Below are positions 22,021 to 28,057 of a stretch of DNA of 28,057 nt, in pieces (the first letter of the stretch is position 1; every line of letters starts with the position of its first letter). A model generated the notes under the pieces. The model was given only the letters and a program-made list of their open reading frames with translations. It was not told the DNA's origin and did not search any database. Both the position numbers and the translations under genes were made by a program. This DNA is from Acidimicrobiia bacterium (GTDB lineage: Bacteria; Actinomycetota; Acidimicrobiia; Acidimicrobiales; Ilumatobacteraceae). The stretch is from positions 1 through 28,057 of the forward strand of contig JACCUL010000434.1 of the NCBI GenBank assembly GCA_013811855.1. Direction: 5' to 3'.

Positions 22021-22995
22021 CTACTCGCCGTCGCCGCTCGCGGGAGCCGGAGCGACGGTGTCGGCGGCGGTCGCTCGACGCCAACCGAGCGGACGCGCCG
22101 CCCCCACCGTGCTGTCGCGGGACGTCTGCTTCTCGGATTCGGCGTTGAGCTCGGCGCCCAGGATCACCGAGAACGCCGTCAGGAACAGCCACAGCATCAC
22201 GACCACGACCCCACCGAGCGAACCGTACGTCTCGTTGTACTTCCCGAAGTTGGCCGTGTAGATCGCGAAGATGGCCGAACCGGAGATCCACAAGACCGTC
22301 GCCACGACCGCTCCCGGTGTGATCCAGGCCCACCGCGCATCGTCTCGGTCGGGCCCGACGCGGTAGAGCACCGCCGTCGCAGCAAGCATCCCGGCGACGA
22401 GCAGCGCCCAGCGCAACACTCCGAGCAGGATGCGTCCCACGATGCCGAGCCCGGTGTCGGCGACGATCCCAGGCAGCGCGGCGATCAACACGAAGGCGAC
22501 CGCGGCAAACACGACCGCGCCGACGGTGAGGCTCAACGCCAACACCTTGCGCTCGACAAAGCCTCGGGTCTCCTCCTCGTCGTACGCCGTGTTGATCGCC
22601 TCGATGAGATGCCCAATCCCGCTGGACGCGCTCCACAACGCCAAGGCGATGCCGACCAGGACCGCGAGCACCGTGCCGGCTCCGGCGTCAGCGGTGATGG
22701 CCTCGAGTTGCTGGGAGACGAGATCGCCGACCTCTCGCGGAGCGGCGCCGAGGAAGTCGCGGACGTCACGGTCAATGGTTGCGGGATCGGCGACCAAGCC
22801 GACGACCGACACGAGCGCCACGAGAGCCGGGACCAGCGCCAGCAGCGCATAGAAGGCCACGCCTGCCGCCAACAGGGTGGCCCGGTCGGTCTTGGCCTCG
22901 GCCTTGGTGCGCAGCAGGATGTCACGCCAGCCAACGGCTGGCACATCGCTTGGCTTGTCTGCGCGGCGACCGCGGTCCTCGTCTCCCGGCTTCAT
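22021..22995 (-). CDS. YihY/BrkB-family membrane protein
   Basis: 324 residues with about six helices. GVAFYALLALVPALVALVSVVGL, LWSASSGIGHLIEAINTAYDEEETRGF, and YGSLGGVVVVMLWLFLTAFSVILGAELNAE are the family hallmarks. The family includes the former ribonuclease BN label, which is wrong for these membrane proteins, and BrkB. Role is unknown; lipid or solute transport has been proposed. Converges with csoR, 35 nt apart. No sign of copper control. Confidence 0.93.
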   Translation of the reverse strand: MKPGDEDRGRRADKPSDVPAVGWRDILLRTKAEAKTDRATLLAAGVAFYALLALVPALVALVSVVGLVADPATIDRDVRDFLGAAPREVGDLVSQQLEAITADAGAGTVLAVLVGIALALWSASSGIGHLIEAINTAYDEEETRGFVERKVLALSLTVGAVVFAAVAFVLIAALPGIVADTGLGIVGRILLGVLRWALLVAGMLAATAVLYRVGPDRDDARWAWITPGAVVATVLWISGSAIFAIYTANFGKYNETYGSLGGVVVVMLWLFLTAFSVILGAELNAESEKQTSRDSTVGAARPLGWRRATAADTVAPAPASGDGE

Positions 22996-23087
22996 CAGCC
23001 GTCACTACCCGCCGACACCGAAGGAGTCACCTTCCTCGTAGTGGGCGGACGGTGTGCCTGCTCCGTCGCACGGGTAACGCACTGGTC

Positions 23088-23426
23088 ATGGCTGACACGA
23101 CCATCACGAAGATCGACTCGCACCACTCACCCGTTGGATCGGACGGTCAGCGGTACCTCGCCTCGGCGGTATCGGTGTCGATGCGTCTGTGGAAGGACGA
23201 GCCGCCGGGCGACGCCAAGCCGGCCGTGCGGCGCGACTACGAGACGGTGGGCTATGTGATCAGCGGGCGGGCCGAGCTGACCAGCGAGGGACAGACCGTG
23301 ACGCTCGCCGCTGGCGACTCATGGGCCGTGCCGCGGGGCGCTGAGCACAGCTACCGCATCATCGAGACGTTCACCGCCGTGGAAGCGACCCACCCCCCAG
23401 CGCACGTGCACGGTCGCGACCGCTGA
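23088..23426 (+). CDS. Small cupin-domain protein
   Basis: 112 residues from ATG 23088. The beta-barrel motifs are YVISGRAELTSEGQTVTLAAGDSWAVPRGAEHSYRI, with the second cupin box PRGAEHSY. The first box lacks the usual paired His (RRDYETVGYVISG), so metal binding may be weak. A short C-terminus ends HPPAHVHGRD. Function unknown. The hydrolase gene follows after 25 nt and may be co-transcribed. Confidence 0.82.
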   Translation: MADTTITKIDSHHSPVGSDGQRYLASAVSVSMRLWKDEPPGDAKPAVRRDYETVGYVISGRAELTSEGQTVTLAAGDSWAVPRGAEHSYRIIETFTAVEATHPPAHVHGRDR

Positions 23427-23451
23427 CCGCGCGTCGACTGGTCGACCACCG

Positions 23452-24345
23452 ATGGGTTCCCGCATCCAATCGGTCGAACTGCCGCATGTGGACGGCGTCA
23501 GCCACCGTCACGTGCAGGTGGCCGGGTTGTCGGTTCACGTCGCCGAGGTTGGTCGCGGCGCGCCCCTCGTGTTGCTGCATGGCTGGCCGCAGCATTGGTA
23601 CTGCTGGCGCCGACTCATCCCGCTGCTGCCCGGCCGTCGCCTGATCATGCCGGACCTCCGAGGCCACGGATGGACCGATGCGCCCCATGGCGGGTACGAG
23701 AAGGAGCAACTCGCCACGGACCTGCTCGACCTGCTCGATGCGCTCGCGCCGGAACCCGTCGGCCTCATCGCCCACGATTGGGGAGCGTGGACGGGCTTCC
23801 TGGCCTGCCTCAGGAGGCCGGAGCGGTTTACCGGACTGCTGGCGCTCGGCATCGTTCCCCCCTTTCAACGACCGACCGTCGACAAGGCGCTCCAGGTGTG
23901 GCGCGGCGCCTACCAACTGGCGTTGGCTGCGCCGGTGGTGGCGGAAGCTGCGTTGCGGTCCTCTCCTCGGTTCGTGGCGTCGGGCATCGCCGCCGCCACG
24001 GTGCGCAACGACGCGATGTCGGCGAGCGATCGCCTCGCGTACGGCCGGGTGATCCAGCAAGCGGAACGGGCCAAGGCGACCGTTCGGTTGTACCGCACGT
24101 TCCTGCTCCGCGAGCTCCCACTGCTCGGGCGCTACCAGGATCAACGTCTGTCGGTGCCGACGAGGCTTCTCATCGGCGACGGCGACCCGATCGGCAGCCC
24201 GGCGCTGCTCGACGGATGGCAAGCGCACGCCGACGACATGACCGTCGCCGTACTCGCGGGCGCGGGTCACTTTCTGCCGGAGGAGACACCGCGTGAGGTA
24301 GCCGAAGCCGCTCGTTCACTCTTCTCATTGTCCGCCAGCAGCTGA
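23452..24345 (+). CDS. Alpha/beta hydrolase, epoxide-hydrolase-like
   Basis: 297 residues from ATG 23452. The HGWP oxyanion motif (43-46), the nucleophile elbow AHDWGAW (Asp109), GDGDPIG and AGAGHFLPEETP (His 273) give the Asp-His layout of epoxide hydrolases and haloalkane dehalogenases, rather than a serine esterase. A helical cap lies between. Substrate not visible. Confidence 0.85.
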   Translation: MGSRIQSVELPHVDGVSHRHVQVAGLSVHVAEVGRGAPLVLLHGWPQHWYCWRRLIPLLPGRRLIMPDLRGHGWTDAPHGGYEKEQLATDLLDLLDALAPEPVGLIAHDWGAWTGFLACLRRPERFTGLLALGIVPPFQRPTVDKALQVWRGAYQLALAAPVVAEAALRSSPRFVASGIAAATVRNDAMSASDRLAYGRVIQQAERAKATVRLYRTFLLRELPLLGRYQDQRLSVPTRLLIGDGDPIGSPALLDGWQAHADDMTVAVLAGAGHFLPEETPREVAEAARSLFSLSASS

Positions 24346-24396
24346 TGGGGCTTTGAACGCGGCGAGCACCGTGCCGCTGCGCTCGAGGCGTGGTTG

Positions 24397-25173
24397 CTAG
24401 CGCTGACAGTTCGGACACGACAGCGCGGTGCGACCGGCGAGTGTGCCGCGCTCGAGTTGGCCGTGACACCGGGGGCAGATCGGCTGTTCCTGATCGCGTT
24501 GGCTGGAGAGCCATGACGGGGTACGCGGGATCCGGCCCGCGCGTCGAGACCGGCGCAGCACGTCGCGCAGCGCACGGTGAAGGCGTTCGACTTCGCCGGA
24601 GTCAAGCGCTGCAGCCGGGCGTGCCGGCCTCACCCCGGCGGACCACAGGACTTCGTCGCTCAGCATGTTGCCAAGTCCAGCGATGACGCGTTGGTCCATC
24701 AGGGCCGGCTTGATGGCCCCACGGCGAGCACGCAATCGTCCGGCGAAGTCGCCAAGCGAGACCGTCCAGGCATCGGGACCTTGCGGTCCGATGATCTCGT
24801 CGATCGCGGCCCCGCCGCCCGCCAGCCACACCCCTCCCAGCTTGCGCATGTCGCGATAGCGAAGCTCGTCCTCATCGCCAGCGAGGATGAAGCGGTCGTA
24901 GCGATCGAGCGCCGCGGCGCGCGGCACGACCACCAAGGACCCGGTCATGCCGAAATGCCAGACGAGCGCCGGCCCGTCCATGTGAGCAACCAGCCACTTG
25001 CCACGGCGATCGACCCGGCAGAACGTCCGGCCGCGCACCGTCTTCCGGAACTGCCGAGCGTTCGAGTTCCGGATGACGCCTGCATCGAGAACTTCGACGC
25101 GCCGCACCGTCAGTCCGACGAAATGTGCGGCCACCAGTCGCCGATAGCCCTCGACGTCTGGTAGCTCCGGCAT
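24397..25173 (-). CDS. Formamidopyrimidine-DNA glycosylase family (Fpg/Nei)
   Basis: 258 residues. The N-terminus MPELPDVEGYRR holds the catalytic Pro2 and Glu3. HFGMTGSL, KPALMDQRVIAGLGNMLSDEVLWSAGVRP, and a C-terminal zinc finger CPRCHGQ...ALSCPNCQR are present. The enzyme excises oxidised bases and cuts the strand by beta/delta elimination. The variant SDEVLW replaces the common ADEALF, which is seen in some Fpg-like proteins. Converges with the hydrolase gene. Confidence 0.93.
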   Translation of the reverse strand: MPELPDVEGYRRLVAAHFVGLTVRRVEVLDAGVIRNSNARQFRKTVRGRTFCRVDRRGKWLVAHMDGPALVWHFGMTGSLVVVPRAAALDRYDRFILAGDEDELRYRDMRKLGGVWLAGGGAAIDEIIGPQGPDAWTVSLGDFAGRLRARRGAIKPALMDQRVIAGLGNMLSDEVLWSAGVRPARPAAALDSGEVERLHRALRDVLRRSRRAGRIPRTPSWLSSQRDQEQPICPRCHGQLERGTLAGRTALSCPNCQR

Positions 25174-25191
25174 CTCACGCCGGCCTCGCGC

Positions 25192-25743
25192 TCACCGTGT
25201 CGGCGGGCGGAAGCCCTCGGCCTGGGTGGCTTCGTCGGCCACCCTGACGCCGAACCGGTACGACAACTTCCCGCCGAGATACCCGGAGGCGCCGAGGACG
25301 ACCAGTCCAACCGCCGACAGGACGATCAGCCACACCGGCGTGCGGGCGTCGTCGGTGCCTTGGCGGACGATCCACGACACCGCGAACAGCACGATGACCA
25401 CGTCGTTCAGGAGCAGGTGCGTCGTCGCGGTGCGCTTGGCCACGGTGCCGGCGGCGATGGCGCGGTAGTCGATGAATCCGAAGATGGCCGCGACCACCGC
25501 GCCGATGACGCCGATCGCCACCAGCAGCGTCGCCCCGTCGGTGTAGCGACCGGGTGCATCGTCGACGAGGTGGGCGGTGACGTCGAACACGAAGCTGGCG
25601 ATCCAGGCGCCGATCGGCACCGTGACGAGGATCGGGTGGATTGGGTGTCCGTAACTTCCGGCGATGGCCGACGCCGGTCGCTTCGCCGCATCTCGACCCG
25701 TTGTCTCCAAGAGTTCACCCCCGTGCTCGTCGGGTCCGTGCAT
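25192..25743 (-). CDS. DUF2231 membrane protein
   Basis: 183 residues from ATG 25743; ATG 25794 is also in frame. GHPIHPILVTVPIGAWIASFVFDVTAHL and FGFIDYRAIAAGTVAKRTATTHLLLND are the DUF2231 hallmarks, with four helices. The second and third His of HPIHP might bind haem or metal. No defined function. It precedes the Fpg gene by 18 nt on the same strand, so they may share a transcript. Confidence 0.82.
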   Translation of the reverse strand: MHGPDEHGGELLETTGRDAAKRPASAIAGSYGHPIHPILVTVPIGAWIASFVFDVTAHLVDDAPGRYTDGATLLVAIGVIGAVVAAIFGFIDYRAIAAGTVAKRTATTHLLLNDVVIVLFAVSWIVRQGTDDARTPVWLIVLSAVGLVVLGASGYLGGKLSYRFGVRVADEATQAEGFRPPTR

Positions 25744-25832
25744 ACCCCTTGGCCGCGCCGAGCAACCGCGCGCCGAACGGTTCGCCCCGAGCATCGCACG
25801 GGGTCAGACGACGGCTCGCCGCCACGGCGCCA

Positions 25833-26549
25833 TCACCGAGTGGCGAGGTCTCGGCTGGTGGTCGCCTGCTGCGCGGTCGCGACGCGTCGCCGCTCACGCT
25901 CCAGTTCCAGGGCGGCCGGCCAGACCACGGCGAAGCCCGTACCGAGGCAGCCGCCGGCGATCACGTCGCTGGCCCAGTGGACGCTGAGATTCGTCCGGCT
26001 CATCGCCATCACGATGGCGAAGGTCGACGCGATCACGGTCCAATGAGCTCGCCGTCCGGCGGCCGGCACCAGCACGATCATGAGGCCGATCGCCGTGGCC
26101 GACGCGGCGACGGCGTGGCCGGAGGGGAACGAGCTCGACGACGTCTCGATCAGTCCCCCGGGCGGACGGGGCCGATCGATCAGCGCCTTCAGCGGCCCGA
26201 TGCACAGTTCCGAGCAGATCGTGGCCGCGATGAACGCACCGAGCTGCAGCCAGCGCCTCCGCACGGCGAGCATCACGATCACGAACAGGCGCAGCGGCAC
26301 GATCACCAACGGGCTGCCGACCACGCTCAACGTCTTGGCGGTCCTGATTATCCACGGCGTGCGGATCGCCCCCATCCACTCCAGCCACCGATCATCGACC
26401 GCCTGCACCACCGACCGGGACCCGGTGACGGCGACCATGACGGCGAGCGACGCGCCGACGACGAGGAGTGCCAGCCCGGCGATGAGCGCGTGGATTCGCC
26501 GTTCGAACATCAAGTGCGGCAACGGCAGGGTCACGTGATCTCGCTGCAC
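25833..26549 (-). CDS. PAP2-family membrane phosphatase
   Basis: 238 residues with five or six helices. The three-part phosphatase site is complete: KALIDRPRP, SFPSGHA and SRTNLSVHWASDV. Family members remove phosphate from lipids such as undecaprenyl pyrophosphate or phosphatidic acid on the outer face. The start overlaps the end of the flippase-like gene by 19 nt (ATG 26549); ATG 26510 is also possible. Confidence 0.92.
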   Translation of the reverse strand: MQRDHVTLPLPHLMFERRIHALIAGLALLVVGASLAVMVAVTGSRSVVQAVDDRWLEWMGAIRTPWIIRTAKTLSVVGSPLVIVPLRLFVIVMLAVRRRWLQLGAFIAATICSELCIGPLKALIDRPRPPGGLIETSSSSFPSGHAVAASATAIGLMIVLVPAAGRRAHWTVIASTFAIVMAMSRTNLSVHWASDVIAGGCLGTGFAVVWPAALELERERRRVATAQQATTSRDLATR

Positions 26550-27607
26550 CGGAGCACGAGCTCGTCCATGTCCGGCCGGCTCTCATGGCGCTCCGCGACA
26601 GTGCGTCGCCAGCTCGTGTTGACGCGCCAGAAGCCCCACGCGGCCACCCCGAGCGGGATCGGCAACAGCCACGTCAGCGCTCGGTACAGCAAGACTGCGG
26701 CGGCGATCTGGTTCTTCGTCCCGTCTGGCAGACCGCTGCCCATCGCCGCCGCCAGTCCGAGCTCGACGACGCCAAGCCCCCCGGGCGTGATCGGCACGGC
26801 GGAGAGCAGGCGGACGAACGCGAACGCCGCGAGCACCTCCTGCCAGCTGACCTCGTCGTTGGACACGCCCACGTGGCGCAGGGCGAGCAGCAGTACGGCG
26901 AACAGCGACACGTGGCTCGCCAACGCCGTCACGGTGATGCGCCCCCACCGGCGACGCAGCAGGCCGACCACGTCAGCACGGAACGTCGCCGCCTTGGCGT
27001 CCCATCCGGTGCGCGGGCGGCGGCCGACGACGCGGGCCAGCGCACTGACGAACCGGCCGGCCGTCGCACCGATCCGGCCGGCCATTCGTTCACTGCGCAG
27101 CAGCAGTGCGAACAGTGTGATCGCGACGACCAGGACCAGTACGCCGACGGCCGCGGCGACGCCGAGAGCCGGACCGGCCTGGCCGTTGAGGGCGAGCAGT
27201 CCGAGGGCCACGACGGGCAGACCGAGCTTGACGAAGTTGTTCCACACTCCCGACACGACGGCCGCAAGCGCCGTCTGGCGCACCGGCACTCCCCACGACT
27301 TCTGCATCGTCAGCGTGACGCCGACGCCCACCGCCGCGCCGCCCGGCACGGTGTTGGCGATCGCCGTCGAGGCGAGGTTGGCGACGGCCGCTTCGCGCAC
27401 CCGCAGGCCGGGCTGGGCGGCCGTCAACAGCGGCCAGTAGCTGACGAGGTTCCACACGCCGACGGCACCGAGCGTCCCGAGCTCGAGGGCCGTCATCTCG
27501 GTGATCGTCTCCCACACCTCGCCGTAGTCGGCCACCTTGGGAAAGAAGAAGCCGAAGATCAGCGCCACGACGGCGATGGAGAGGATCCCCTGCACCCATC
27601 GCTTCAT
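26531..27607 (-). CDS. LPG-synthase-like (UPF0104) multi-helix membrane protein
   Basis: 358 residues from ATG 27607; the frame extends to 27652 without a better start. About eight helices with NTVPGGAAVGVGVTL and AVPITPGGLGVVELGLAAAMGSG. This is the flippase-type membrane domain shared with lysylphosphatidylglycerol synthase and many glycolipid-linked proteins, without the aminoacyl-transfer domain. Probable role: moving a lipid across the membrane. Coupled to the PAP2 gene downstream. Confidence 0.88.
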   Translation of the reverse strand: MKRWVQGILSIAVVALIFGFFFPKVADYGEVWETITEMTALELGTLGAVGVWNLVSYWPLLTAAQPGLRVREAAVANLASTAIANTVPGGAAVGVGVTLTMQKSWGVPVRQTALAAVVSGVWNNFVKLGLPVVALGLLALNGQAGPALGVAAAVGVLVLVVAITLFALLLRSERMAGRIGATAGRFVSALARVVGRRPRTGWDAKAATFRADVVGLLRRRWGRITVTALASHVSLFAVLLLALRHVGVSNDEVSWQEVLAAFAFVRLLSAVPITPGGLGVVELGLAAAMGSGLPDGTKNQIAAAVLLYRALTWLLPIPLGVAAWGFWRVNTSWRRTVAERHESRPDMDELVLRCSEIT

Positions 27608-27726
27608 GGTCGACCGGCCGGGTGCTCGAGCATGGGACCACCAGCATCGCAAATGCCACGACGGCGGAACGACCGTGGACGGCCACCGTGCCCGTCGTTG
27701 CTGACACGGTCCCGAGGTGGGTCAGA

Positions 27727-28057
27727 ATGGCGTCAGCACTGATGCACCATCCGGCCATGATCACGCGGGCAACCCGAACCACCGTTGTTGCGATCGTCAC
27801 CGGATTCGCCGTGCTCGTGATCGGCATGGTGATCGTCAGGGACGGCACCGTGCCCGCCCCCGAACGGCGCGTGTTCGAAGCGGTGAACGGCCTGCCGCAA
27901 GCGCTGTACTCCGCCGTCTGGCCGTTCCAGCAGCTGGGTGCGCTCGTCGTGGGGCCGGTGGTCGCGATCGTGGCCGTCGTCATGCATCGCCATCGCCTCG
28001 CGATCGCGGCGTTGGTCGTCACCATGCTCAAGCTGGCCGCCGAGCGCGGCGTCAAGC
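27727..28057 (+). CDS. Membrane protein, PAP2-like, cut by the window end
   Basis: At least 110 residues from ATG 27727, which follows GAGGTGGG; ATG 27757 is also in frame. Two or three helices and FEAVNGLPQALYSAVWPFQQLGALVVGPVVAIVAVV, then TMLKLAAERGVK, resemble the start of PAP2-like proteins seen next to LPG-synthase-like genes in actinobacteria; the catalytic residues would lie beyond the edge. Divergent from the flippase-like gene. Confidence 0.6.
   Translation, partial: MASALMHHPAMITRATRTTVVAIVTGFAVLVIGMVIVRDGTVPAPERRVFEAVNGLPQALYSAVWPFQQLGALVVGPVVAIVAVVMHRHRLAIAALVVTMLKLAAERGVK

Noticed and set aside
24346..24396. Possible hairpin terminator between the hydrolase and Fpg genes
   Set aside because: Only a 5-bp GCGGC/GCCGC stem with a 9-nt loop and no T-run.
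25641..27440. 599-codon open frame on the plus strand over PAP2 and flippase-like genes
   Set aside because: Opposite two well-defined membrane proteins; composition typical of a shadow frame.

Overview
This is a GC-rich chromosomal window, compactly coded on both strands. The layout suggests a high-GC actinobacterium, possibly of the Acidimicrobiia/Ilumatobacter type. That placement is inference from CsoR-type copper control, -10 boxes about 6 nt before ATG codons (leaderless messages), TAnnnT -10 boxes, and the protein families present. No rRNA, tRNA, insertion sequence, CRISPR array or phage gene was seen. No stretch longer than about 300 bases lacks a gene; the longest gap is about 270 bases, before the M23 peptidase. 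The genes at both ends are cut by the window edges.

Left part (1-8060): a truncated AzlC-like permease faces a MocR-type GntR/aminotransferase regulator. Then come a zinc-type ArsR repressor with a cation diffusion facilitator, and a TetR regulator with a DUF2470 protein. These are followed by a two-gene ABC exporter with a 54-residue membrane protein, a MarR-lipoprotein operon with a very clear leaderless promoter, and a membrane-anchored protein of unknown function.

Middle (8200-16059): an M23 peptidase with a coiled coil and a YibE/F-like membrane protein lead into what looks like one regulon. A BlaI-type repressor, an M56 membrane metalloprotease and a small two-helix membrane protein lie on the minus strand. 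Three 17-bp dyads of the same 7-3-7 form lie upstream of that cluster, upstream of a DUF305 lipoprotein, and upstream of a thioredoxin-like/Lgt-like/CcdA operon. Between them a MerR regulator faces a 49-residue protein with seven cysteines, with a MerR-style promoter between the two.

Copper island (16082-21985): csoR is transcribed away from a minus-strand operon encoding a CPH-type ATPase (CopB class), a membrane-anchored protein with two HVHP repeats, a CPC-type ATPase (CopA class) and a CopZ-like chaperone. CsoR-like palindromes cover the divergent promoters. A third palindrome lies inside the ATPase reading frame, which runs without a stop into the HVHP protein. The HVHP protein has its own -10 box and start codon in the same geometry as the operon promoter.

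Right part (22021-28057): ordinary housekeeping and envelope genes. These are a YihY/BrkB membrane protein, a cupin, an epoxide-hydrolase-like alpha/beta hydrolase, a formamidopyrimidine-DNA glycosylase, a DUF2231 membrane protein, a PAP2 phosphatase, an LPG-synthase-like flippase-type membrane protein and the start of a further membrane protein.

Taken together, roughly 2-4.5 kb and 10.7-22 kb hold a metal and envelope redox defence region with ArsR, MerR, CsoR and BlaI-type control side by side. Functions are assigned from motifs read by eye; no database search was run.
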